Part shown: piece by piece, positions 32,922 through 44,200 of the stretch
Position numbering within the stretch: position 1 is the stretch's first letter
Layout of the letters: the number at the start of each line of letters is the position of its first letter
Assembly: GCA_024180945.1 (NCBI GenBank)
Contig: JAKSGN010000037.1
Span: forward strand, 2,919,501-2,983,500
DNA length: 64,000 bases
Origin: Macrophomina tecta
Taxonomy: Eukaryota > Ascomycota > Dothideomycetes > Botryosphaeriales > Botryosphaeriaceae
Direction: 5' to 3'
Position numbers and translations under genes: made by a program
The notes under the pieces: generated by a model
Seen by the model: only the letters and a program-made list of their open reading frames with translations
Databases searched by the model: none
What the model was told of the DNA's origin: nothing

Positions 32922-34501
32922 TTTTCTGATGATGAAGTTCTTCTGGCCTCCGGTACAGCGCGGTAAATCGCGTCCTTAAATAGGCCTCGTCCTCGAGCGA
33001 GCACAGGCGACAGCGCCCTTAGCAGCACCATTTTTCCATCCTCTTTCACATGCTCATCTATTCGGCCTTTCAACTGCCGCCCCTTCCAGTTCGTGATCCC
33101 TGGAGCTGCATAAATGCCGCAGTAGCTGACGTACGTGGCTCAGACTCATGAGCCACCAGATTGTCGGGTCCAAAAGGTCCCTCCAAATCGGATGGCCGCG
33201 GACTGTTCTCTACCAACACGATCACAACCGTGCCGCATGAGACACCGCCCCTGGTCATGCAGCCAGATGGACGAAAAAATTGGCCGCCTACGGACCGAAA
33301 TGATACCTAGGAGATGTAAGGCACCAACACTGTAACCGTGCCCAATGATCATCGTCAACCGTCGGGAGAAGTACAACGTGATGACGAAAGGTGCAACAGA
33401 GCATCGGATCCGACGTCTGGAATGCGATCTTCTTAGGAGCATGCAGCTGAGATAGATCCTCGAAGGCAACAGAAAACCTAAGATGGTAAGATGGTGCAGC
33501 GTTGTCCTCAATCCCTCGGGCCGCAGTCCAGCCAAGGAATTCCATTTTTCGCGCAGGCTGTTCGACTTCAGCATCGATGCAGAAGCCGGCAAGGCTCATA
33601 CCGGCATCTAGACATGGTCTCCTAAGCACAGCCCCCCTTTTCTCCCCCGGTTGATGCTTCCCTTAGAGGCAGGTGACATTGAAAGGACCGGCCGCTCGAA
33701 TGATTCTGATAACTTTAGCGCATGTAGAGATCCTACTGTCTCGGCCGTTTCCTGCATGAAGGCTGTGCAGAAAAAAAAAGTTTCTGAAGGCTAAGAGGAG
33801 AAGGCTAACGACATTTTGAGGACGCTGAATTGCCGTAAATGGTCAGCGATCATGCTGCAAGCGGCTAAGGAGCTGAAAAGTGCCCGGACGACATTGATGT
33901 GACTGTGACGATAATAAGAGTCAATGCAGATCAGAAACGACAGAAATTAGCTCACTGACACGCCATATGATCCGATGTAAGCTCTGGAACGATCCTTGCC
34001 GTGGAAAGAGGCATCGTGGCTCCTTCCTGGCGAATTGTTCGACAGACTCGAGGCAGAATTGCGGCTCGTTAACCCAAAATCAGCAATTCTGCCCAGGAAC
34101 TAAGGGCAAGAAGGCCAAGAGCGAGGGAAAGTGAGGCTGCAGCGGGCGTGCGAAGATTTGGAAGGAATTGACTACTGAACGGCGCGGCGAAGCGCTGGAC
34201 GAGGATCGAGCGTCGTGGCGGTCCAAAGGATCGGGGAGTTGCAGAAAATGCCTCAGTGAGCGGCCTTGAAAGCGCAGGGGGGTAGGGGCCGCAGCGGCAC
34301 GGTCGTCGCAGCAGAAGAAGGTGGTGGACGGGATCGTTAAAACAGCGAGGGAAGGCCGCCTTTTTATGCTGCGCGGTCGTGATGGGGTCTTGGCACTGAC
34401 AGGGGTGGCCAATCGAAGGCGCCTTTCCACGAAGGGTGCCTTCAACTTCCTGATGCGTGTGGGCCGTCCGCACATTAACTTTAATAATAGAATTTAGACT
34501 C
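32922..34501. other. Upstream region of the Myb-like gene, possible unrecognised small gene
   Basis: A minus-strand frame 33288-33629 (113 codons) has protein-like composition (FSVAFEDLSQLHAPKKIAFQ) but no domain I recognise. Frames at 33070-33258 and 32774-33073 might be further exons or leader sequence. Evidence is too weak for a gene call. The stretch 33650-34480 holds overlapping open frames in several phases with no motif. Confidence 0.3.
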
Positions 34502-34653
34502 TATTAGTAACACGGCCTTCGCACGTAGTGCTTAGTCTCATCACGTATTCGACTTGCTCTTACCCTCTTCTTGTACCTACTTAAGGAAACCCCCTCGACA
34601 GGTTTTCTCCCTCTTTGGTGTTTGGATTCTTAGAGGCAGAGGCCCGCTCGTTA
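34502..34653 (+). repeat. Inverted copy of the retroelement leader fragment
   Basis: The reverse complement of 27572-27724. The observed differences are mainly G-to-A or C-to-T, with this copy the more mutated one (for example TATTAG here for TGTTAG). Homology stops abruptly at GCTCGTTA on the right, where TATATAGGAGATG follows. No target duplication was found. Confidence 0.7.
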
Positions 34654-35097
34654 TATATAGGAGATGATGGAGCATATCCCCTTCTAAAAAGTTGAAATTA
34701 ATAATCGTAGTCCTTGCGCACTGTTACTTCTAGTGGTGCGGGGCATCGGGTCGTCGTGCACAGGTGATTTTTGCTTTGGAACGGTGAGCTGGCGCCATCG
34801 TAGAGGGCTTCCCTAGGAGATACCTTTGGCAGCACCTGGTAGGCTCCGCAGCTGAGGAGGCGAAAGTGGTAGGCAATAGACAAGGTTGAAAAGAAAATCT
34901 CGGAAGGCTGTCTGGGAAAATGACCAAGTCCATTAGATTAAGAGAATATGTAGGACCGTGGCTGAAACAAAGCCCTCGAACATGGATTTCCCCATGCTAT
35001 CTCCTCGCCCGCCTACATCCGTTCTTACCTCCTAGGCCACCTCCGAGGTAATTTTCGACGGATTTTATTGGTCTGGCCAATAATTCTTTAGCGAAGA
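34654..35097. other. Intergenic, no gene seen
   Basis: Lies between the leader fragment and the MITE-like element. Short open frames at 34698-34933 have no recognisable content. Confidence 0.35.
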
Positions 35098-35542
35098 TAA
35101 CTAACGTATTCCACCACTCATCCGGCCAAACCAGTCATCCGGCCACCCCGAAAACCACCAAAAATCAGAAAAACCGTACCTTAATATCCCAACAACGGCT
35201 GGGTAATAAATTCTAAAATTTTAATACGTTAAGTAGTACTTAGAAATAGAGGATATTAAATTTCTAAGAGCGAAACTTCTATAGTTCTTGAGATATTAAG
35301 GATAAGGTAAAAATTTTTAAATATGGGGCCCAAAACACTACTATTTTAAAAACTATAAGCTTTTAGCATTTAAGAATTTAATGACCTTTAGTTTTAGGCA
35401 CTATATATAATGTATTAAAATTTTAGAATTTCTTATCCAGCCGTTGTTGAGATACTGAGGTACGAATTCTTTGATTTTTGGTGGGTTTTTGGGGTGGCCC
35501 GAGGAGTGGGGTGGCCCGAGGACTGGTGGAACACGTTAGCTA
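35098..35542. mobile_element. MITE-like element with long terminal inverted repeats
   Basis: The left end reads TAACTAACGTATTCCACCA and the right end is the complement of TAGCTAACGTGTTCCACCA. The inverted arms continue through CCGGCCACCCC, ACCACCAAAAATCA, and CAACAACGGCTGG with its partner CCAGCCGTTGTTG. They extend to TAAAATTTTAATAC, for at least 120 bp per arm. The centre is AT-rich and non-coding. If TA is the target duplication, the element is 441 bp, which would fit a Tc1/mariner-type MITE. Arms differ mainly by transitions, with indels. Confidence 0.75.
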
Positions 35543-35622
35543 TAATTCCTTTACACGTCCTGGCTTGCATATGCTTAGTGGTGAAGGTAAGATTTCTTTT
35601 TACAACACTGATACACCCAGAA

Positions 35623-35643
35623 TGCCCTCGCGCAGCGAGGGCA
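35623..35643. repeat. Perfect short hairpin
   Basis: TGCCCTCGC, loop GCA, GCGAGGGCA: a 9-bp perfect stem. It could be a transcription or processing signal or chance; no gene clearly ends here. Confidence 0.3.
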
Positions 35644-36420
35644 TAAGCCTCCCGACCGTAGTTAGCTACTAAGGATGACACACTGCCAAGCAGCGCATTC
35701 TGCATAAGGCTTCTTATTGGAATATATCATCACGGGTGTGCAAGGCTTACTGTATGTAGTTAGCCTACATACTCTGAGGATAGGAGGCGCCTCCCGTGCC
35801 TCCTTCCACCAATCTATGCCACCTCTACTGGATAAACTGTCACATCTCAGAGTCTTACACTTCTGTATGTCGCACGCTAGTGCAGTCTAACGTCTCATAG
35901 AAGTGCTTTTTTTCACTAGACTTGACTTCCTAATAGTGCAAGATGAGCAATCCCTGCTGCGGCATTTCTGAGGTCCAGGGTGGATGATTTGCATAGCATG
36001 TTGTAGGGACTAGCCTAGGAAGTCGATGCGCGGAATTTGAGGCATGCCATGGCTTCCGGTTTGGTCGCCGATTTGACCTTCTCGTACGTGTGGCTTAGTT
36101 ACGGGGATGTCCAGCCCGGAAATTTCCCGTCGGACCGGCTTCCCCACATCCCCCTCATGGATGCGCTAAGCTCGGCTATATAGTTTCTGCGCAGATGGGG
36201 TTCCTGCGCACCCCCATCAAAACTTGCTACTGGACAAAAAAATCTGCCGAACTTGAGATGAGGCCCCTTGGCCTCGGACTAAGTGAGGTCAGAAGAAGTC
36301 TGAATTTCTACCTTCAATTTCTGCCTGCCCTCTGAAGAGAGCTATCAACTGCTTGCTTAAATACGTGAGGTTTGTTACGGCGCAGCCTTCACAGGGTAAG
36401 AAACAGGCGGAATAAGGGAA
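35644..36420. other. Unassigned GC-normal DNA before the AT-rich block
   Basis: No open frame of note. A promoter-like stretch with CGGCTATATAG near 36171-36182 follows GC-rich sequence (36080-36170), but no gene starts after it. It ends at the 18-bp repeat at 36421. Confidence 0.35.
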
Positions 36421-36853
36421 TAAAGCGGGGCGCAGATAATAATAATGATGAATTCATAGACCGTCCCAGCCGCCGATGGCAGCTATGCGGCGCTCAGCCG
36501 GCTCCACTGCGCCCGCTAGGCCCGTTTGAGCCTAATTAAGACGGCGGAGTCCGGCCTACTCTCTATCTACTCTGCATACCTCTACGTACATGTCTCTTGG
36601 CGCTACGGTTTTCCCGCAGCGCTAGTAATCTCCGCACACTATTCTATCTTTCTTTAGTGTTAAGCTTTATACTATAAGTATAATATCGCTCTAAATTACC
36701 TAAGAAACTTAGTTACTATTATAAACTTTACTACTACTATAGCGGTACTATATTAGTTTAGTAGCTTTCTTAGATTTATTATCTAGCGTCTCCTACCCTT
36801 CTTATCTAGCGTATAGAAGGTAAGCCTTAGTTTATTAAAGCGGGGCGCAGATA
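36421..36853 (-). mobile_element. 5'-truncated LINE 3' end with 18-bp target duplication
   Basis: A perfect 18-bp direct repeat TAAAGCGGGGCGCAGATA (36421-36438 and 36836-36853) flanks a 397-bp insert. Read on the minus strand, the insert ends in TTCATCATTATTATTAT, a simple A/T-rich tail next to the duplication. Long, variable-length duplications plus a simple-repeat tail are the mark of target-primed reverse transcription. The insert is GC-rich near the tail and AT-rich away from it. No coding sequence is recognised, so it would be untranslated 3' LINE sequence or a SINE. Confidence 0.6.
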
Positions 36854-37937
36854 CGCGCCATAGAAAGATCTATAAAAGGGTTATATAAGTTACGTAACGC
36901 TAAGCATTAATCTATCTACTCCCGCCTAGGTAAATATAGATTAAATAAATTAATTCTTAGCTTATTCTCTTCCCTAACTTCTTATCCTGTAGAACAAATA
37001 ACTTTAAACGCGAATTTAAATTTCTCGGCCCTGTAATATCTACAGACAAAGATAGTAGGGATAGATATGTAACTATTAGTACGTTACGACGCGCTACGTA
37101 CCTTTAAAAATGCCTCGACTATCGTGCCCTCTATACCGGGAAACTAGTGGGGTAGCGAAGGGCTTGTGTAACTACTATATCTAACCTATCTTATAATTCT
37201 ATTCTAGATGACGTTATTAGCCTACTTAATATTATTATTATGTAGAATAACCGGCTTATCGAGCGGAATAAAGAGCTTATAAAGTAGATAGCTAGAAATA
37301 AAAATAAGATTAAACACCTATATAGTACGCTTAAGATATCTAAGAAAACGTAGACTAAGATAGAGAAATATATAGAGAAGATAAAAAAGTAGTTAACTAC
37401 TTTTATAGAGTTAATATATAAAAACCTAAGCTTATAGTCCTAGATTAATGCTACGTATATAAACGTACTTCGAAGAGGTCTACTAATACTAGTAAATATT
37501 AGCCTATTATCTATCGCCGCTATTCTAGTGCGCATAAACTATATAATTATTTTTAAGACTTAGATAATACTACCTATAATTAAGCTCGATTTTACTAATA
37601 CTAATATCGAGACTATAAGTCCTAGAAATATTTATATGTGGCTATAAATAGCGTTAGAGAATTAAGAAGCTATAAAGAAAATTAAATACTATAAAATTAT
37701 AAAAAATCTAAATAAAGTAGCTAAGATATATATTTTCTTTAGAATAAAAGAGAACGAAGAACTTATTAGATTAAATCTTAAATAGTTAAAGATAGTCTTT
37801 TATAGAGTAAAAATCTAAGATTACTAGTAGTATCTAGTTAAGATAGATAATATTAATAAGCTAGCTATTCTAAATAATAACTATACTATAGTATGTATCG
37901 ATATATACGAGAAGATTAGCACTAAGAATAATATTAA
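36854..37937 (+). pseudogene. Tad-like LINE ORF1, first part, RIP-mutated and interrupted
   Basis: Possible start ATG near 37110. Reading in-frame TAG as former Gln, about 37200-37937 gives a coiled-coil-rich segment (NNRLIERNKELIKQIARNK). A LINE ORF1-like block follows (SPRNIYMQLQIALEN, VAKIYIFFRIKENEELIRLN, VFYRVKIQDYQQYLVKID). The reading stops at the 5' end of Gypsy A and resumes at 57690 in the same sense. ORF1 proteins bind LINE RNA. Upstream sequence to 36854 is AT-rich non-coding leader. Confidence 0.6.
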
Positions 37938-38122
37938 TATTATAATACTAGCTAAAGAGAATAGAGAAAGAACGGTCCTACTTTTTAAAAAAGACTTTAA
38001 CTCCTTGAAGTAAAAAATTCTTAGTTTAGATTACGCCCTAAAGAATAGAAGGTAGATCTATTATCTAGTATACTAACTATAGATTACTTAACTTACTAAA
38101 TTATAGTAAGCTAGCTAGTAAT
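37938..38122 (+). repeat. Gypsy A 5' LTR, first part
   Basis: Aligns to the first 185 bp of the 3' LTR at 57306. It is interrupted by Gypsy B immediately after CTAGCTAGTAAT. Confidence 0.9.
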
Positions 38123-38361
38123 TGTTATAGTCTAGAAGCCTAGTAATAAAGAAAGCCTTAGAGGAACCTCGGCTATAACTAATAAATAGACTTATATCTA
38201 TATAGATATAAGTATTATATAACTTTATCTAATTCGTATATTTAAATAGATTTTACTTTCTTTTCTCTTTTTTTTTTCTTCTTCTTTTTTTCTTAAGTTG
38301 TAGTTTCTTATATATAGTATAATAAATCTTTTAGCAATTATTCTAAGGTTAAGCCTTAATA
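38123..38361 (+). repeat. Gypsy B 5' LTR
   Basis: Starts TGTTATAGTCTAG, contains the pyrimidine run near 38262-38295 and ends in TTAAGCCTTAAT. Matches 51006-51244 with mostly transition differences. Confidence 0.9.
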
Positions 38362-38749
38362 TTAGCTAAAACTTTATACCTAAGAAACTTATTAAATATA
38401 GAATTACTAAATAGTAAAGATGGTTATATACTAGTTTTATAAAATTACTAAATAGTAAAGGCGGTTATATACCGGCCTTACTAGAATTACTAAAATTACT
38501 AGAACTATTAAAATAAATACTTAAGAATAAGTATAAGAGTAGTAGACTTAGAAGTAATACTATTAGAAGTCTTAAGAAATAATGTAGTTATTATAATAGA
38601 TAATATCTTAAATTACCTTCTTAGTACGCAAGGTAGATTAGCTAGAAGAAGAAAATATAACTAGTACTATATTATTAGAAGATAAGCCCCGAGACACTAG
38701 CTAACTAATATAAGAATAAGACTATATAATCTTACGTTAGTAAGATTAG

Positions 38750-39660
38750 TCTACTAAGAACCTTAGCCCTCTTATCGAATTTTTAGATAATAGGAATAAG
38801 CTAGAATCTTAGATCTTCTAAGTATAGATAAAGTTTCTAGTAGACTATACTAGTTATACTAAAGCTACGAAATTCTTTATACTTTATAACCGGCTTAGGG
38901 GCGAGGTAGCACGATAGCTATAGCTATAGATATAGACTAATATTAATATAAGTAGTATAACTATTTAGTATTTACTAGATTAGCTACGCCTATCTTTTAG
39001 CGACCTCTATATATAGAAGAAGGCTTAGTATAAGCTATATAAGCTACGCTAAACTAATAAATCTTTTATAGAATATTTTACTAAATTCTATAAGCTAGTG
39101 CTCGAAGCTAGAGGAATAAGCTAGCTAAATAAAATTCTTAAAAGTTATCTTAAAACTAGCCTAAGCTAGGAGCTTTAGCATAGTATAATTAGTCTTAGAA
39201 GTATAAGCTAGTTCTTTAAGAACTACTATACTAAACTAAAGTATATTAGTAATTAGCTAGAGGCATTTAATCTATATAATAATAGAAAAAAGGCTTAGGA
39301 AGGCTAGTAGCGAGGCTAAAATAAGGTTAGCTTAGTAAAGTTTAAGTAGTTAAAACCAACATCGCTCTAATATAATAATATAGACTAAGAGCCTACTAGA
39401 TTAGCTAAGATAGCCTAGAAGCACTATACTAAATAGGTAAATACCTAAGAAATATAAAAGCGTAGAGAAGAGAACTACTACTACTACTATAGTAACTCTA
39501 TATACTATATTAGCTAATGCCCCTAGTAGCTACTACGAAAGCTAGAGTATCTAGTAAGGCTAGCCTAATAAGAAGAGTCTAAGAGACTAGAGTTAAAAGA
39601 GATAGAAGATTATAATACCTCTCTATAGTATTTAGAAAATAAGTAGCTTCTAGTAAAAGA
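38750..39660 (+). pseudogene. Gypsy B gag, RIP-mutated
   Basis: Reading TAG as former Gln gives a Ty3/Gypsy capsid-like segment (FFILYNRLRGEVARQ, FSDLYIQKKAQYKLYKLRQ, KSFIEYFTKFYKL). It ends in a degraded CCHC zinc knuckle near 39475-39525, where Cys codons now read Tyr (G-to-A). Many stops. The protein would have packaged the element RNA. Confidence 0.7.
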
Positions 39661-39677
39661 TATAGATAGGAGCCTAT

Positions 39678-39870
39678 TATAAGTAAATAGGCTAGTTATA
39701 AGTAGAAAGCCTTTAGAAGGGTCGTATATTCTTAGGTACGAATTCTTAGTAGTATAGGATTTACCCCTTAGTGGCATTATATACTAGGGGCCCGTGCGTA
39801 GCACGTGATAAGCATGTGGAACGCACGGTATAAGTACCCTAAGGGTATGCTAGGGCCTATTATCCTAATA
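39678..39870 (-). repeat. Gypsy C LTR, left copy (3' LTR)
   Basis: Starts TATAAGTAAATAGG and ends CCTAATA; the partner ends CTAACA. It is 193 bp, as is its partner. Confidence 0.92.
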
Positions 39871-40599
39871 CTACCCCCCTCCTCTAGTAGGAATCGCCCT
39901 GATTTTTATTAGAAGATATTATGTTGGTGCCTTATTAAAAAACCTTTAGTAAGAAAAAAGAGTGCACCTAATTGCTATATAGAATATAGTATTATACATT
40001 AGATATAGGTATTACGTAATAAGGTGAGTTAGCCTTATTATATAGCTATTACTACGAATAATAAACAAAGAATAATAAATTAATAGAAAAATAAGAAAAT
40101 ATATCGCTAAGCGGTTATTATACGCACGAATAATATAGGTAATAGTACGTTAGCGCAGTTTTTTCTTTATTATTAGGTATTATTACTATTAAGAATAATA
40201 GAAGTTGGTCTTATACGATAATACTAGCGAATATACTAATTAGTAACTCACGCGTGCTAATAATACTTATAGGGCATGAGGTTATTTTTTCGATAGCTTT
40301 AATAGGTATAATAACCCCCCGTATTCCCCTAGATTTTTATAGTTTAGATCTAGCTTCTCTTTTTTAACTAAAACGTCTTTAACTAATATTAACCCTTTTT
40401 ATTACTCCTTTCTTCTAAATAACTATTACTATATAGACCCCTTCCGACTTCGTTTACTTGGGTTACTTCTATAATAAGCTTCTATAGACGCCTATTACGG
40501 GTAATATAGTAAAGCTTCTTCCTTATCTTTAGCCATAGCCTAGTTTAGTAGTAGTATACTATATGCGTTACGTGCGCTACTAGGGCACAATACGCCACC

Positions 40600-41248
40600 G
40601 CGAGGGTAAAGTATAGGTTAATTTTACGCCTACGGAGCTTCTTAGGGGGCTTTGCTAGATTTGCTTTAAGGATCTACCCCATGCTAAGTATAATCGGTAT
40701 ACGAAGAGTAGTTATAAATATACTTTAGTAAGTATACTTTTCTCCTACTTTTTTTATACTTTTTATATACTTTTATGCTGCTTGTGCTCGTTGCTAATAA
40801 TAAAATTTATTTTTAGGTTCCCCCTTAATTTCGCTATACTACTAATTTACTATCGTTCTATTATGATAGTTTCGATAGCGCTCCCGATAAGAAGGTACTA
40901 GAGTTTATAGAGAAGGACGTACTTACGCTATATAAGTACGCTAGTACGTTGGGAGAGGCGGTGTTAGTATATAAGAAGTAGAAGGCGAAGGAGATTATGG
41001 CTACTAGCGGCCGTAGTAACTAGTAGTATACGCGTAATATATCGCGCTCGGAGAATTGGTAGCGTTATTAGGCTAGACTAGGTAGGGTTAGCTTAATAAA
41101 GCCAACTAATGAAGTGGTAGACGAGAAGTTTAAGAATAAATACTTTATAAGAATATCTAATACGGATAAGAGATGGTTTTAGTATAGCTTAAATATAAAG
41201 TAGATGCTTCTTTAGGGCCCTTCTTTATAAATTAAGTATTTCTTCTAA
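40600..41248 (+). pseudogene. Accessory ORF of Gypsy C, antisense to pol, Cys-rich, with an intron
   Basis: Between the 3' LTR and pol of Gypsy C, the opposite strand reads as protein if TAG/TAA are taken as former Gln or Trp codons. Exon 1 ends at 40727. The intron 40728-40816 has GTAAGT, a TGCTAATAA branch and TTTTTAG. Exon 2 runs in one frame for 143 codons to a TAA at 41246-41248. Exon 1 shows a decayed Cys/His cluster (GLCQICFKDLPHAK, then Tyr residues at likely Cys positions, then LVPP). Exon 2 is helical-looking (KKVLEFIEKDVLTLYKYA, KAKEIMATSGRS). Function unknown; a nucleic-acid-binding accessory protein is a guess. Confidence 0.4.
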
Positions 41249-41249
41249 T

Positions 41250-44200
41250 GTTTTTTTTTATTCTTTAATCCTAGGGGACGCTCTTACCGTGGCTTACTTA
41301 TAGCCTACGTTTCGCCTACGTTTCGCTTGCATTTTAGCTAGGCGTTTTAGGAAATAGAGTTTTCTTTAAGGTAATTCTATAAAAGCTTTTTATAATTATC
41401 TAGCTTCTCTTCCTACTTCTACTCGTTGTGTTTATAGGGCTAGCCGAGCTATTTAAGTAGGTATTACCTTAGTAGCCCTTCTTTATAGGCTACTATAGCT
41501 TTAACTTTCTAGTATCTACTATTATCGATTTCTTTAACTAGTGGCGGTTAGAACCCTAGCCTTGCTATATAAGCTTCTAGCAATATAACGTTAAAAATAG
41601 TATATAGCTGGGACATGGATTATAGTAGGTCTAAGTAGTAGGCCTAGGAGCTAATCTTCTCTAGGATTTGGAATAGTCCTAGGTAACGGTTATCGAGTTT
41701 CTTATAAGGCTATTTAGTTTTAATATTCCTTACTAAGAGAAGAACTGGTTATCTAATATTAAAATATATTTTAGTTTAGTTTCGGTTATAATATTTTATT
41801 TAGAGTTCCTAGGAGTGTCCGAGGGATTTTGCTGCTAATTTCTATATCTTTCGTATGTTTTTCGCGTGCTTTTTGGCTGCTTCGGCCGATTTAGTTAGGG
41901 GATTTCTATTAAGGTTATCCTAAACCCCGTTCTAGAAGTTAGATTCTACCCCCGCATCTAGTTAAACTAGTGCGAAGTCTATAAAAGAGTGGGTTTTCTA
42001 GTTATAGGCGTATAAAGCCTATTAGAGAAGCTTTACCTAGTCTAACTAGTTCTAGGAGGTATAATAGTGTAGATACGCCTCTAACTTCTAATTTTACCTC
42101 TTCGTTTGGCCGTCTATCTACGGGTAAAAGGAGGTACTTAGTCTATACTTAATTCTAAGATTATAGTATAATTCACTCTAGAACTAGCTCGTCAATATTA
42201 AGCCCCTGTCTAAGACTAGGCTATTAGGTGGCCTAAATTACATAAAGACGTTATTTATAATAAGATCCGCGAGCGTTGCCCTATTAATCGTCTTCCTAAC
42301 CAGTAGGTAACGTATATATTTAGTAAAGCGGTTAACGAGTATAAGAACTACGTTATATACTTAATCGTCTCGCCCTACGGATTCTGGTAGGTCCGTAATA
42401 AAGTTAAGAAAGTAGTGCCTATAGGATTAAGTAGCTACTAGTAGTAGCTATAATAATCTATAAGGTTTATATCGGCGAGCCTTATTGCGTTAGTAGGTAT
42501 CGTAGCTTTATATATATTTTCTAACGTCCGCGGTAATACCTTTCTAGTAGTACTTTCTAGAAAGTATTTCTTAGGCACGGCAGATACTATAATAGCTACT
42601 ACTTAGATTATTATAATTCCTAAGTAGGATTTCCTCGCGTAGCGAAGTATATTTTAGCACGTATACCCGCTCTTTATAGCGTAGGAGTCCTTGCTCGTCG
42701 ACCGTATACTAATCGCACGCTAAAAGTACTTTTTTCGTAAGCTATTCTCGTACGTCTATGTAGAAGGCGTTCCTTCATTACTCGATGCAAATAAAATTAA
42801 CTAATAATTTAGAAGTAGCTTCGAATGCTATTTTAGTTATAGCGGCTACTATTACTATAGACTAAGGTATGAAGCTTTATACTAAGCTCGTACTAGCTTT
42901 TTTATAGCGAGTATATACCGGAGGTTCTATACCCTTATAAGTAAACTCGTCGTGCTCCTTATAAGTAACGGAATAGACTAAAGCGGTTCGGTAATTAGTA
43001 CCGCCGTTTATATATAGATTTTTCTTATACTCTTAGCCGGGGTCCTTAGTAGTGTGTAGGGGTTCCCCTAACCCCTAAATCTAGAGTTTACGTTATAGTA
43101 TAGGTAATATAGTATTAAGGTAGGTGCGCTTATCGCCCTTCTTAAAGCTAAGGGCATAGTTTAGGCGCCTTAAAAGAATATCCGCTAGATTAGACTTACC
43201 CGGCTTATATTCGATATTAAAATTGAATTTAGCTAAGACTTCGGCGTACCGAGTCTATTAAGCCATGAGGCTCTTAGTTATTATAAAATAACGTAGATTA
43301 TTATAATTAGATAATACCCGTACTGGCGTTTATACGTATGCTAGGTAAGGCCTCTAATACTTAAAGTATTATACGATAGCGTAGAGTTTCTTATCATAGG
43401 TATTATACTATATTTTAGCACTAGCGAACTTATAGCTAAAATACGTAACGGGGTATTAATAGTGCTAGTTATCCTCTCTATCTAGTAGTTAGAGAAGGAT
43501 ACTACTATAGGTATAGTCTAATACGTCGGTAATTAGTATAACTAGAAGATTTAGATTATAGTGCCGTAGTATAGAAGCCTATGTAAAGTATACTTTTAGC
43601 TTACTAAATGCCTGCTTTGCCCCTACGGGCTATTTCTAGGGCTTATACTATTTAGTTAGCCTCTTTTTCGGCACTTATTTAGCCCTCGAATTAGAATCTT
43701 AGGCTACTTCTTTTAGTAAGCTAGTTAGTAATTAAACTACTATAGAGTAATTCTATATAAAGCGTCTATAGAAGTTAGTAAAGCCTAGGAAAACCTAAAT
43801 ATTACGGTAGCTTTACGGCTCCGGCTAGTCCTTAATAGCTTCGACTCTTACGGGGTCTATAACAACCCCCTAGGGGGTGACGATAAAGCCTAGGAACTCA
43901 ACGTGCTTTATATAAAAGCTATATTTAGATGGTTTTACGTAGAGGTTCTAATTATATAATCTTTAAAGAATACGTTTAACGTGCTCGATGTACTAAGACT
44001 TATTTACTAAGTATATAAGTATATTATCTAAGTATACTACGTAAATCATGTCTACTAGGCCTCCTAGGGCTCGGTAAATATACGACTAGAAGATTACGGG
44101 TGCGTTAGTTAAACTAAATAGTATAACTAGGTACTCGTAATACCTATAACGCGTCTTAAATATTGTTTTCTACTTATTACCTTTCTTTATGCGGATTTAG

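Noticed and set aside
33288..33629. 113-codon minus-strand frame with protein-like composition
   Set aside because: No family recognised and no supported exon partner, so it is reported only within the region note.
34069..34473. Two overlapping frames of 131 and 134 codons on the minus strand
   Set aside because: They overlap each other in different phases, are low in complexity, and are not linked to any motif.
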